This document shows, piece by piece, positions 1 through 8,777 of a stretch of DNA of 64,000 nucleotides. This stretch comes from JAUIAI01 sp050633665. GTDB lineage: Bacteria; Pseudomonadota; Gammaproteobacteria; Burkholderiales; Burkholderiaceae_E. Location: contig JBOEGY010000008.1 of NCBI GenBank assembly GCA_050633665.1, forward strand, positions 124,001-188,000, written 5' to 3'. The notes beneath the pieces are model-generated. The model ran no database searches. It was not told where the DNA came from and worked only from the letters and a program-made list of their open reading frames with translations. The position numbers and the translations under genes are program-made. How positions within the stretch are numbered: position 1 is the first letter of the stretch; each line of letters starts with the position of its first letter.

Positions 1-498
1 CCGGCTCTGGCCATTGCGCTGGATCCGGTTGATGACGAAGTGATGAAAGCCCCACCGCGCCAGATCAATGAACCGATGATCACCGCCAGCGTCTGGAGGG
101 ACGTCGTCCAGACCGGACTGGTGATGGCGTTGGCTACTCTACTGACGATTGATCTCTATCTGCCGGGCGGTCTGATAGAAGGCTCCCAGACGCTTGACAA
201 CAGCCGGACCGCCGGCTTTACCGTCCTGGTATTTGGCCAATTGTTCAATTGCTTCAATGCCCGGACTTCGACTGATAGCGCCCTGCCCCATTTACTGAGT
301 AACCATTGGTTACTGGTAGCGATTGCCTTGTCTGCCACACTGCAAGTTGCCGTCGTCCATCTGGAATTCCTGAATCTTGCGTTCAATACTGTCCCGCTGA
401 GTTTTACTCAATGGGGGGTCTGTGTACTGATGGCCAGCAGCGTGCTCTGGATAGCAGAAATCAGTAAGCTGGTTCGGCGCCAGATGAAACAACGGTAG
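1..498 (+). CDS. Cation-transporting P-type ATPase, C-terminal fragment (5' end outside window)
   Basis: The reading frame is open from base 1, so this is the end of a longer gene. The first residues, PALAIALDPVDDEVM, match the conserved stretch after the catalytic core of P-type cation ATPases, where the C-terminal membrane domain begins. About four hydrophobic segments follow, near residues 37-60, 72-90, 102-127 and 134-155, ending in a basic tail. This fits the C-terminal cation-ATPase domain of the Ca2+/Mg2+ type. The catalytic DKTG site is upstream and not visible, so the transported ion cannot be assigned. An FNR box lies 13 bp after the stop codon. Confidence 0.85.
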   Translation, partial: PALAIALDPVDDEVMKAPPRQINEPMITASVWRDVVQTGLVMALATLLTIDLYLPGGLIEGSQTLDNSRTAGFTVLVFGQLFNCFNARTSTDSALPHLLSNHWLLVAIALSATLQVAVVHLEFLNLAFNTVPLSFTQWGVCVLMASSVLWIAEISKLVRRQMKQR

Positions 499-510
499 AC
501 CAACTTCATG

Positions 511-558
511 TTGATAAACATCAATAAGCTGTCACGGTATCTCTCTAGGATTAAGGTC
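511..558 (+). promoter_or_regulatory. FNR/Anr box and class II promoter upstream of the phasin gene
   Basis: TTGATAAACATCAA at 511-524 is a perfect TTGAT-N4-ATCAA palindrome, the consensus for FNR/Anr/CRP-family oxygen-responsive activators. Its centre is 517.5. A class II promoter (centre at -41.5) would start near 559, and a -10-like TAGGAT lies at 546-551, correctly spaced. The phasin start codon follows at 586. The fit of box, -10 and start codon suggests activation at low oxygen. Confidence 0.7.
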
Positions 559-585
559 AGGTAACCACCACCCCGAGGAGTGAAT

Positions 586-945
586 ATGAACAAGCCTAAC
601 GGAACCCGAAGCAAGGCCAAGTCAGCAGCCAAAGGCACAGAGACAAACCCAGTGTTTGCTGCGTGGCCCGAGCTACTGACGGCGGGAATGCAGATCAATG
701 CTGAAGTGGCGAATTTCGTCAGTCACCGGATCAGTGAAGATATGGCATTGCCCAGCCGAATTGCCAGCAGTCGCAATGCGGAAGACATCAGCCAGACATA
801 CACAGAATTCTTCCAGACCGCGTCCCAGGACTACGCCAATGAGATGCAGAAACTGACTGAACTCGTCAGCGAGGTTGCGCCACTCACCCCGCCGGGCTTT
901 CCGCTATTCGGTTTGCCGTCCATCCTCGCGGCCAAAACGGACTGA
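586..945 (+). CDS. Phasin-like PHA granule protein
   Basis: A 119-residue protein with a lysine/alanine-rich N-terminus followed by amphipathic helices, including a stretch around FFQTASQDYANEMQKLTELV. This resembles phasins, which coat polyhydroxyalkanoate granules. No catalytic motif is visible. The ATG at 586 is preferred over GTG 580 because GAGGAG at 575-580 is then a well-spaced ribosome binding site. A PHA synthase and an acetoacetyl-CoA reductase lie 5 kb downstream, which supports the call. The last 42 bp overlap the convergent HlyD-family gene. Phasins diverge quickly, so the family assignment is by general character plus context. Confidence 0.65.
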   Translation: MNKPNGTRSKAKSAAKGTETNPVFAAWPELLTAGMQINAEVANFVSHRISEDMALPSRIASSRNAEDISQTYTEFFQTASQDYANEMQKLTELVSEVAPLTPPGFPLFGLPSILAAKTD

Positions 946-2145
946 CACTCCGGGTTTGACCGAATCAGGCGGGTAGACAATCGCCCAGTCGCCCGCCTCC
1001 ACGCCTTTGCCTATCCAGGCGTGTTGCGCGTTTCGCGCCAAAACTTCTACTCGGTGCTGGCGAACCTTGTCATCATCAGCGACATAAGCGTACCAGCCGT
1101 CGCTGTCCCGAATGAGCGCACCGATCGGCAGGAGCAAGGCATCGCGCTGCGTTCTGGTCACGATGGTCACTTCGACCTGATACCCGTCACCGAGTGCCTG
1201 GGCCTGATCCGCATGCGAAAACTCAACAACCACATCAACCCTTTGCTCTTCAACCCCGAGCGTCGACACCTTGGTTCGAGCGACCGGCTCGACACGGCTC
1301 ACATAACCGAACAGTGGGCTTATTCCCGACCCGGCATTCAGACGAACCGTCATCCCCGCCCGCAAGCTGGTCGCATCAACTGACAACACATCGACAACTG
1401 CTTCGAGTTGGCTGGTGTCACCAATTTCAAGCAACTGGGTCCCCGGGATTACCGGCCCTTCACTTTCATGTAGTAGTTTGAGAACGACACCGCCAACCGG
1501 CGCCCGAATCGGTATTTCAGCCAGGCCCGGGTCGACGGCGTCATCAAGCGGCAACTGGTCGCCCGACAGCACGGCCGTACGGGCCATTTCAGCCTGGTGG
1601 CTTGCCGCCTGGGCCGCAAACTGAGCAGCCTCAAGGGATTGGTTCTGCTGGGCAAGCAGTCTGCGGGCGGAGTCTGCCTGGCTGACGGCAGTAAAACCCT
1701 GGTCGGCCAGTTCACGGGCACGTTGATAGTCGGCGCTGGCCTGTTGCACCGCCGACCTTGCCCGCGCCACCTCTGCTCGCGCTCTGAGCTGGGCTGCCTG
1801 AGCCGCACGGTAAGCCTCTTGCAGCCCCCAGCGGGAACGCGCGTCATGTAGGGTTGGCGGCAAAGCGCGGATCACCGCAATCGGATCATCCAGTTTGAGG
1901 TGATCGCCGACCTTCAAAGAGATTCGGGAAACAGTTCCCGCAACTGGCGAGGTCACCATATATCGATTGCGAACCCGAATCAGTCCGTCCTCTCGAATAT
2001 CCTGTTCAAAGACGCCTAATCTGACCTGGTTCGCTTCAACAGTCACGGGCTGGGGCATGAAAGCCCAGATACCGCTGCCAATCAGCACGACTGCAGCCAC
2101 GGCCCAGAGAAGAAATCGCGTCCTGGCGGTTTTGTTTTTCATCAC
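904..2145 (-). CDS. HlyD/RND-type periplasmic adaptor subunit
   Basis: A 413-residue membrane fusion protein. A single N-terminal anchor (about residues 11-30) is followed by a lipoyl-like half (GTVSRISLKVGDHLKLDDPI), a long alpha-helical hairpin rich in Ala/Gln/Arg (about 90-195), the second lipoyl half (IRAPVGGVVLKLL) and beta-barrel domains. Such adaptors link an inner-membrane transporter to an outer-membrane channel. It is the last gene of a three-gene minus-strand operon, 27 bp after the FtsX-like permease. No outer-membrane channel gene is nearby, so the partner is presumably encoded elsewhere. The substrate is unknown. Confidence 0.88.
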   Translation of the reverse strand: MMKNKTARTRFLLWAVAAVVLIGSGIWAFMPQPVTVEANQVRLGVFEQDIREDGLIRVRNRYMVTSPVAGTVSRISLKVGDHLKLDDPIAVIRALPPTLHDARSRWGLQEAYRAAQAAQLRARAEVARARSAVQQASADYQRARELADQGFTAVSQADSARRLLAQQNQSLEAAQFAAQAASHQAEMARTAVLSGDQLPLDDAVDPGLAEIPIRAPVGGVVLKLLHESEGPVIPGTQLLEIGDTSQLEAVVDVLSVDATSLRAGMTVRLNAGSGISPLFGYVSRVEPVARTKVSTLGVEEQRVDVVVEFSHADQAQALGDGYQVEVTIVTRTQRDALLLPIGALIRDSDGWYAYVADDDKVRQHRVEVLARNAQHAWIGKGVEAGDWAIVYPPDSVKPGVSVRFGREDGRQTE

Positions 2146-2172
2146 GTTCTCGATGATAGGTAAGGTTTGAAC

Positions 2173-4539
2173 TTATTCACGGGTTTTCAACACCCCGATC
2201 AGATCCAGCCGGCCAAGCCGGCGACGGACTATCCAGCCCGTGGTCAGACCAGCCAGCAACATGACGACTGCTGCATATGCATAGGTACGGGGTTGAATCA
2301 CTAATGGCAGCGAAAACACGTCGCTACCACTCATGGCATCCAGTATCAGCCAGGACAAGATCCAGCCAGCACCAAACCCGATTGGAATGCCAATCGCCAG
2401 CGCGATGATCAACTCTCCAATCAGCAATGCTGACACTTCTTGTTCGCTCATGCCCAACACGCGCAGGGTGGCGAACTCCCAGGCGCGTTCGGCCAGAGAA
2501 ATCCGGGCACTGTTATAGACAACCCCCACCGCAATCAGCGATGCGAACACCGTCAGAATTGACGTGAAAATCAGAATATTCTTGCCTGACTGTTCATTGA
2601 AATGATTGATCAGCTCGTGTTTGACAACAACTCCGGCAACCCGCGGCGTCTGTTTTACTGCGTCGTACAGCGCATCAATCCTGGTATGGTCGATCATCAG
2701 ACCGGCCCAGTTAACCGTGCCCGGATCACCTGCCAGGCGGTCGAGCTCACGCGCGGGCAAATACGCGCCAGCCCCAAACATTTGGTCCACAATTGCCGTT
2801 ACTGGCATGAAAACGTCTTTGGCGCGTCGGTTTAGAAACTCCACTCGTAACGCGTCACCAACGCCAACCTCGAGCTTGTCCGCTAATAGTCGGCCCAGTA
2901 ACAGGCCAGACTCTGTCGGCGCCACCACACGACGCTCCGCATCCAGCACTTGTTTCAATCGCCCCTCTTCGGACAAACCGCTGATGGCCGTGCGCCGTTT
3001 TACGGGACCGTTATGCAACTGAACAGCGACGCTTCGCTGGGTCTGCGCTTCTAGTACGCCCGGCAATCTGCGCAATTCAAACAAAACGTTACGATCTACT
3101 GACTCGGTAAACGCCAGTTGTACGCCCGCCCTGTCCGCCTGCCCGAACTGAACCTCAAGCAGATAATCGATCCCGTCCCGCCACCAGGTCCCGGAAATCA
3201 GAATCGCCACAGCGCCAGCGATCCCGACAACACCCAGTAGCGTTCGGGACGGATGCCGCTCAAGATGGCGAACAATCATATTGCTGGCCGGTCCAAGGCG
3301 TTTGCCTAGCCCCAGCCGGTCCGGCAGGGAGTTCTCAAAGACCAACGGCGCAGGCGGTCGCATCGCCTGTGCGGGTGAGAGTTTCAGAATCGATCGGGTC
3401 GCGTACAAAGTCGCCACCAGAGCCGCGATCAGATTGATCCCGAATGGCACCCAGACGACCCACGGATCAATCGAAAACTCGAACGTCTCAAACAGAAACA
3501 CTTCGGCGTACAGACCGGTCATCAAATTGCCATACCACCACCCGATCGCCAGCCCGATCGCCGATCCGAAAACGACGATCAAGGCCGCCAGCTCCAGGTA
3601 GTAACCGATAATTGAGCGATCCGGATAACCCAGCGCTTTCAGCGCCGCGATCTGATCGCGCTGCGTAGTCACCTGACGACTAATGACAATATTGATGATA
3701 AATATCGCAACCGCCATGAAGATGGCCGGCATAAACAGTCCGAACACCCGTTGCTGATTCACCTCGCTGGCGACTACCGCATCTGATGGCTGGTCTTCCC
3801 GAAGATAGGATGCCCCAGAGCCGAACGGCGCCAACATCGTATCGAGTTGGTACATGACAGCGCGTGATGACGAGCCGGATTGCAATTTCACAGCGACTTG
3901 ATTGAAGGCACTTTTCATGTCGAATGCGGACTCCAGGCGAACCCGGTCGATCCAGAACACCCCGAAACTGCTTTCATCAAACGAGCCGAAAACAGCCGCC
4001 GGAAAGATATACTCCGGCGACAAACCGAACCCGGAAATCGTGAACCACTGCTGACGGCCATTCAGGAGAATCCCGACAGGGTCGCCCAGTTTTAACGAGC
4101 GCGAGCGGGCAAAGCTTTCGTGCACCAGGACTTCAGATCGCCCCGCCTCCGGCCAGGCCCCCCGCCTCAAACCAATCCGATTCAGTCGTCCATCCGGATT
4201 GCCCGGGGGGATACCGATAATCGCGCCCCCGAGTGGGCGACGAACATCAGGCAGGCTGATCTGGGCAGTAAACAACAGGCGATCTTCAACCTCAGCAACA
4301 CCAGGAATATCCGCAAGCCGCGAAAGCAGGCGTTGAGGCGCACGCTTGACACTTGAAAAGACGTCCGCAAACCGAGCACTCTGGTAGTAGGCATCGCGCG
4401 ACTGTTTGATCGACTCGTGGGTCGAAAGTGACCCGACGAACACGCCCACACCACAACCGACAACAAGGGCAATTGTCAAAACCTGGGCCCAGAGACTACG
4501 CAAGTCCCGCAAAAGCTTGCGGTTCAGCATACTCACCAT
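2173..4539 (-). CDS. FtsX-family ABC transporter permease (two FtsX modules)
   Basis: A 788-residue permease. One N-terminal helix (about 17-37) and a large periplasmic region precede a three-helix FtsX module (about 265-385). A second N-terminal-type helix, another soluble domain and a C-terminal FtsX module (about 660-785) follow. This duplicated layout is typical of permeases that work with LolD/MacB-type ATPases in lipoprotein, peptide or lipid export. The start overlaps the end of the ATPase gene by 7 bp, which implies translational coupling. An internal ATG three codons in (4530) is an equally possible start. Substrate cannot be inferred. Confidence 0.88.
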   Translation of the reverse strand: MVSMLNRKLLRDLRSLWAQVLTIALVVGCGVGVFVGSLSTHESIKQSRDAYYQSARFADVFSSVKRAPQRLLSRLADIPGVAEVEDRLLFTAQISLPDVRRPLGGAIIGIPPGNPDGRLNRIGLRRGAWPEAGRSEVLVHESFARSRSLKLGDPVGILLNGRQQWFTISGFGLSPEYIFPAAVFGSFDESSFGVFWIDRVRLESAFDMKSAFNQVAVKLQSGSSSRAVMYQLDTMLAPFGSGASYLREDQPSDAVVASEVNQQRVFGLFMPAIFMAVAIFIINIVISRQVTTQRDQIAALKALGYPDRSIIGYYLELAALIVVFGSAIGLAIGWWYGNLMTGLYAEVFLFETFEFSIDPWVVWVPFGINLIAALVATLYATRSILKLSPAQAMRPPAPLVFENSLPDRLGLGKRLGPASNMIVRHLERHPSRTLLGVVGIAGAVAILISGTWWRDGIDYLLEVQFGQADRAGVQLAFTESVDRNVLFELRRLPGVLEAQTQRSVAVQLHNGPVKRRTAISGLSEEGRLKQVLDAERRVVAPTESGLLLGRLLADKLEVGVGDALRVEFLNRRAKDVFMPVTAIVDQMFGAGAYLPARELDRLAGDPGTVNWAGLMIDHTRIDALYDAVKQTPRVAGVVVKHELINHFNEQSGKNILIFTSILTVFASLIAVGVVYNSARISLAERAWEFATLRVLGMSEQEVSALLIGELIIALAIGIPIGFGAGWILSWLILDAMSGSDVFSLPLVIQPRTYAYAAVVMLLAGLTTGWIVRRRLGRLDLIGVLKTRE

Positions 4540-5243
4540 GACAACTGCTCTGCGCTCACTCGACTGGCGTTGCGCTCGTCGCTGAGCACCTGCCCGTCGG
4601 CCAGACGGATCACCCGGTCAGCCATCGCCGCAATGGCCGAATTATGGGTAATGACGATAGCGGTGGTGCCCAGTTCCTGATTCGCGCGGGACAAGGCGTT
4701 CAAGACGACCTTCCCAGTCGTATAGTCCAGCGCACCGGTTGGTTCGTCGCACATCAGAATAGCCGGACGCTTGGCAATCGCCCGGGCGATTGCCACTCGT
4801 TGCTGTTCTCCACCCGACAACTGCGATGGAAAATGACTGGCCCGATCTGCCAGGCCTACTCGACCAAGTGCTTCATCTGCAGACATCGACTGATCCGGTA
4901 CGAGATCAGTCACCAGGCTTACATTTTCCCGTGCAGTAAGACTGCTGATCAGGTTATAGAACTGAAACACGAAGCCGACATTCTCCCGGCGAAACCGGGT
5001 TCGTTCGTCTTCCGTTGCCCCGGACAGATCGAAATCCCGGAACATCACGCTGCCTTCCGTTGGCGCATCCAGGCCGCCCATGATGTTTAGCAGCGTTGAT
5101 TTACCGCTCCCCGACGCGCCCAGCAGCACGATGAACTCGCCCGCTTGTACCTCCAGACTCACGTCGCGCAGCGCATGCACAACAACCGAGCCGGTCACAT
5201 ACCGTTTGCTCAGTTTCTCAATTCGAAAGAGCGGTGCTGTCAC
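4533..5243 (-). CDS. LolD/MacB-type ABC transporter ATPase
   Basis: A 236-residue nucleotide-binding subunit with every expected motif: Walker A GASGSGKST, Q-loop VFQFYNL, signature LSGGEQQR, Walker B ILMCDEP followed by the D-loop GALD, and switch histidine ITHN. The sequence type is the LolD/MacB/FtsE branch that energises FtsX-like permeases. It is the first gene of the ATPase-permease-adaptor operon (5243 down to 904). The complex should sit in the inner membrane and use ATP to drive export or extraction of a periplasmic substrate through the HlyD adaptor. Confidence 0.92.
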   Translation of the reverse strand: MTAPLFRIEKLSKRYVTGSVVVHALRDVSLEVQAGEFIVLLGASGSGKSTLLNIMGGLDAPTEGSVMFRDFDLSGATEDERTRFRRENVGFVFQFYNLISSLTARENVSLVTDLVPDQSMSADEALGRVGLADRASHFPSQLSGGEQQRVAIARAIAKRPAILMCDEPTGALDYTTGKVVLNALSRANQELGTTAIVITHNSAIAAMADRVIRLADGQVLSDERNASRVSAEQLSW

Positions 5244-5330
5244 GAAGACTCCTGGCGGAGAAATAGCTGGGCCGGATAAGCCGGATCAGATCGACTTCGC
5301 TGATGATGCCTTGCACTGAGTGCGGTCAAA

Positions 5331-5344
5331 TTGACCACAGTCAA
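5331..5344 (+). promoter_or_regulatory. FNR/FixK-like palindrome upstream of phaC
   Basis: TTGACCACAGTCAA is a perfect TTGAC-N4-GTCAA palindrome, one base per half-site from the FNR consensus and close to FixK/Dnr-type sites. Its centre, 5337.5, predicts a class II start near 5379, with a weak AAGAAT -10 candidate at 5367-5372. phaC starts at 5413. Together with the perfect box before the phasin gene, it suggests that PHA genes here share oxygen-responsive control. Confidence 0.5.
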
Positions 5345-5412
5345 GGTCTGTTCAGGGCTCCTGCTCAAGAATCAGGTTTAAGCCTGTTGCCGACTCGTGG
5401 GAAATCCAAGAT

Positions 5413-7218
5413 ATGAAAAGTACGCCTCCAATCGCGCCATCACCTACCCGGCCTCAGGCACCAACCGATTTGTCATTTCTGCCGGACTCATTTTCAGCCA
5501 CGGCATTTCAGGAGGTTGTGGACCGAAGTTTCTCTACCGCCTTGTCCAAACTGACTGGCGGCCTGTCACCGGCAGCTTTGCTCCAGGCTAGAAACGACTG
5601 GTTCCTGCACCTGCTCGCCTCTCCAGGCAAGCAAATGGCCATGACACAGAAGGCCTGGCGCAAGTGGGCCAGGTTGCTGCACTTCATGACCTGTCAGGCG
5701 TCAGGCGGTAAGCAGACCGAGCCTTGCATTGAACCACTGCCCCAGGACAAAAGGTTTGTTGCGCCGGCCTGGCAACAATTGCCATTCAGTCTGTATTACC
5801 AGAGCTTCCTCCTGCAACAACAATGGTGGCATAACGCCATGACGGGAGTTTCTGGCGTGAGTGAGCATCATGAACGGGTCCTTGCCTATACAGCGCGGCA
5901 ACTGCTGGACATTTTCTCGCCGTCGAACTTTCTGTGGTCTAACCCGGAAGTCCTGGAAAGAACGGCGGCCGAAGGCGGCCAAAATCTCTACCGCGGCATG
6001 CGCAACTTCATTGATGATCTGAGCGCTCCGTTTCGGGGAGCGCCCGAGGACAAGGGGGCGTTTCAGGTTGGGCGGGATGTCGCCTGCACACCCGGGAAAA
6101 TTGTTTATCGGAATCACCTGATCGAACTGATTCAGTATGAACCGACTACCAACACCGTGCGCCCCGAACCGATCCTGATAGTGCCCGCCTGGATCAACAA
6201 ATACTATATTCTGGATTTGTCTCCGGAGAACTCACTGGTCCGTTACCTCACGGCGCAAGGGTTTACTGTCTTCATGATTTCCTGGTTGAACCCGGGACCC
6301 GCTGATCGAGACCTTGGTATGAACGACTACCAGCAACTGGGCGTTAATGAATCGCTGACGGCGGTTCTCAAGCAATGCGGTGAGGTCAAGGTGCATGGTG
6401 TGGGCTATTGCCTGGGCGGTACGCTACTGGCAATTGCTGCGGCCACCTTGTGCCGCGACCAACAGAGTCCGTTTGCCTCGCTCAGTTTTTTTGCATCGCA
6501 GTTCGATTTTACCGAGCCGGGCGAGCTGCAGTTGTTCATCGATGAGAGCCAACTCAATTTCCTTGAGAACATGATGTGGGAACAGGGATTCCTCGACGCC
6601 CGGCAGATGTCGGGTGCCTTCCAGTTGCTCAATTCAAACGACTTGATCTGGTCTCGAAACATGCACGCGTATCTAATGGGAGAGAAGGCCAGAATGTTTG
6701 ACCTGATGGCCTGGAACGCCGACTCCACCCGCATGCCGTATCGTATGCACGCGGAATACCTGCGCAAACTCTACCTGAACAACGACCTGGCCGAAGGCCG
6801 GTACCAGGTGGGTATGCAGCCTATCGCACTCACCGACATTGATGTTCCGGTCTTCTCGGTTGCAACCGAAAAAGATCATGTCGCACCATGGCATTCGGTT
6901 TACAAAGCGCACCTGCTACTGGATACCGAGCTGACGTTCGCGCTGACCAACGGAGGCCATAACGCAGGAATTGTGTCTGAGCCCGGCCATGCGAATCGTC
7001 ACTATCGGATCGCAACCCAGGCTCATGACGCCAAATACATTTCGCCGCAGAAGTGGCAGGAAACCGCCGTCGAACATGACGGCTCCTGGTGGCTCGGCTG
7101 GACGGACTGGCTATGTGAACACTCGGGCCAACCAGTACCTGCACGCCAGATTGGTGCGGCCACGGGACAGTCCGAAGTTCTTGATGATGCCCCCGGACAA
7201 TATGTCCTGATCCGCTAA
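5413..7218 (+). CDS. phaC: Poly(3-hydroxyalkanoate) synthase (class I-like PhaC)
   Basis: A 601-residue polymerase that joins hydroxyacyl-CoA units into PHA at the granule surface. Residues 36-90 (TALSKLTGGLSPAALL and onward) match the PHBC_N domain. The alpha/beta-hydrolase-type catalytic domain follows. The lipase-like box is GYCLGG with Cys333 as nucleophile; Asp488 (EKDH) and His516 (NGGHN) complete the triad. The expected upstream motif around PAWINKYYILDL is also present. It is followed 16 bp later by phaB, clearly an operon, and preceded by an FNR-like palindrome. Its length is normal for class I enzymes, which act without a PhaE or PhaR subunit. Confidence 0.95.
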   Translation: MKSTPPIAPSPTRPQAPTDLSFLPDSFSATAFQEVVDRSFSTALSKLTGGLSPAALLQARNDWFLHLLASPGKQMAMTQKAWRKWARLLHFMTCQASGGKQTEPCIEPLPQDKRFVAPAWQQLPFSLYYQSFLLQQQWWHNAMTGVSGVSEHHERVLAYTARQLLDIFSPSNFLWSNPEVLERTAAEGGQNLYRGMRNFIDDLSAPFRGAPEDKGAFQVGRDVACTPGKIVYRNHLIELIQYEPTTNTVRPEPILIVPAWINKYYILDLSPENSLVRYLTAQGFTVFMISWLNPGPADRDLGMNDYQQLGVNESLTAVLKQCGEVKVHGVGYCLGGTLLAIAAATLCRDQQSPFASLSFFASQFDFTEPGELQLFIDESQLNFLENMMWEQGFLDARQMSGAFQLLNSNDLIWSRNMHAYLMGEKARMFDLMAWNADSTRMPYRMHAEYLRKLYLNNDLAEGRYQVGMQPIALTDIDVPVFSVATEKDHVAPWHSVYKAHLLLDTELTFALTNGGHNAGIVSEPGHANRHYRIATQAHDAKYISPQKWQETAVEHDGSWWLGWTDWLCEHSGQPVPARQIGAATGQSEVLDDAPGQYVLIR

Positions 7219-7234
7219 CCTGGAGACTGACCTG

Positions 7235-7981
7235 ATGATACCTTCCAACGACAATCGCAACTCGCCGCTCGCCCTCGTCACCGGCGCCACGCGTGGCCTG
7301 GGCCGCGCTATCGCCACAGCGCTGATTCGAGAGGGATACCGGGTGATTGCCAACCATCATCATCATGCCGAGAATGACGCGTCTCTGACCGCGCAGATAG
7401 GCTGCCCGGTCATGACCTGGGACGTCGCCGATTTCTCCTCCTGCGAACAAGCGTTAAGCACTATCGAGGCCGAGCACGGCCCGGTCAGCGTGCTTGTCAA
7501 CAATGCCGGTATCACAGCCGACTCAGCGCTTCACAAGATGAGTGCCGAGCAATGGTCGTCAGTGCTGACAACCAATCTGGGCTCAGTGTTCAATCTCTGC
7601 CGGCTGGTTGTGCCCGGAATGCGCGAGCGCGGGTACGGCAGAATCGTCAATATCAGCTCGGTGAACGGGCAGAAAGGCCAGTTCGGACAATCGAACTATG
7701 CGGCGGCAAAGGCCGGTATGCTTGGCTTTACCCGCTCATTAGCCCTTGAGAATGCCCGCAAAGGCATTACGGTCAATGCGATTGCGCCGGGGTATTGCGA
7801 TACAGATATGGTCGCGAACGTACCGGCAAATATCCTGACCGCCATTGTTGAGCAGATACCCGTTGGACGATTGGGGAACCCAGATGAAATCGCTCGTACT
7901 GTATGCTTTCTAGCCAGCAAAACCTCTGGCTTCATCACTGGCGAAACCATCGCTGTTAATGGCGGCCAGTACATGAGTTGA
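7235..7981 (+). CDS. phaB: Acetoacetyl-CoA reductase (SDR family)
   Basis: A 248-residue short-chain dehydrogenase that should reduce acetoacetyl-CoA to (R)-3-hydroxybutyryl-CoA with NADPH, supplying PhaC. Visible motifs are the nucleotide-binding GATRGLG near residue 13, NNAG near 90, the catalytic serine in NISSVNG and the YAAAK catalytic Tyr-Lys pair near 154-158. A GGAG ribosome site at 7222 sets the ATG at 7235. It sits directly behind phaC. Without the context it could equally be called FabG-like, so the substrate rests on the operon. The C-terminus FITGETIAVNGGQYM is canonical for the family. Confidence 0.88.
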   Translation: MIPSNDNRNSPLALVTGATRGLGRAIATALIREGYRVIANHHHHAENDASLTAQIGCPVMTWDVADFSSCEQALSTIEAEHGPVSVLVNNAGITADSALHKMSAEQWSSVLTTNLGSVFNLCRLVVPGMRERGYGRIVNISSVNGQKGQFGQSNYAAAKAGMLGFTRSLALENARKGITVNAIAPGYCDTDMVANVPANILTAIVEQIPVGRLGNPDEIARTVCFLASKTSGFITGETIAVNGGQYMS

Positions 7982-8057
7982 TGACTAGACATTCGAGACG
8001 AGACCTCAGATTCGCGACTATAGCCCCTTTTTAAACCGAATTGTCGGTCGCCTTGCG

Positions 8058-8648
8058 GTGAGCGCCTTGCTATGGCTGACAGCTTGCGCTTCGGTCAGCC
8101 CTGACGCCGGACAATTGACATCCGACGCACAGCGCTGGACTCTGGTTCCTTCGGGCGACCCGTCCGTGATAGTCGTTCAGCGTAATCTGGCCAACGGCCT
8201 GGTCTCAATGATGTGTGACCAGGAAGACTGCGAAACGCTGCTGATTGGCGAACAAGCCTGCGAGCTAACGGAACCGTTTCCCGTGCTGGTCAACACTGCG
8301 CTTGAAACCAGCCTGACCGAAGGCGGCTGCGCCGAGGCCGAGGACACCGAATCGGGCAATCCGATCTCCGGGCTGATCGTGCTCAGCGAGCCGAATCTGC
8401 TCCTGCCCAGTATTGTTCTCGGCGATGATGCCCGATTTGCCGTCCCCATGATGGATGGCAACATCGTTGTTTACGTGGTGCCCATGGATGGCCTGAGGGC
8501 CTTGCTCGCGCCACTATTGCCTGACCTGTTCGAAGCACCTCCCTGGCTGGATGAATCCGACATCCCTCCTCTGCCTGAAGATCAGAATACCGATCAGGAT
8601 CTACTGATACAGGCTAGACCCGACTCACCTGCGCTTCGAGTCGGGTAA
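8058..8648 (+). CDS. Putative lipoprotein of unknown function
   Basis: About 196 residues with an LTAC lipobox close to the N-terminus, then an acidic, Cys- and Leu-rich domain with no family I recognise. The annotated GTG start leaves only nine residues before the lipobox cysteine and no positive charge, too short for a normal signal peptide. The frame stays open upstream to 7989 and encodes NRIVGRLAVSALLWLTAC, a good lipoprotein signal, but without an ATG, GTG or TTG. Either a rare start (ATT at 8040) is used or the gene has lost its start. Spacing behind phaB does not show whether it is co-transcribed. Confidence 0.5.
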   Translation: MSALLWLTACASVSPDAGQLTSDAQRWTLVPSGDPSVIVVQRNLANGLVSMMCDQEDCETLLIGEQACELTEPFPVLVNTALETSLTEGGCAEAEDTESGNPISGLIVLSEPNLLLPSIVLGDDARFAVPMMDGNIVVYVVPMDGLRALLAPLLPDLFEAPPWLDESDIPPLPEDQNTDQDLLIQARPDSPALRVG

Positions 8649-8777
8649 TCCGCCCGCACATACGGTGGTAACAGCCAGACTGCCCGATAAAGAGGCCTGC
8701 ATAGCCTTGTTGTTCCGGATTTAGCGTCCACTCGCGCGGCGTAAGCTCGGGTAATCTTTTATCCGTCCGAGAAGCGC

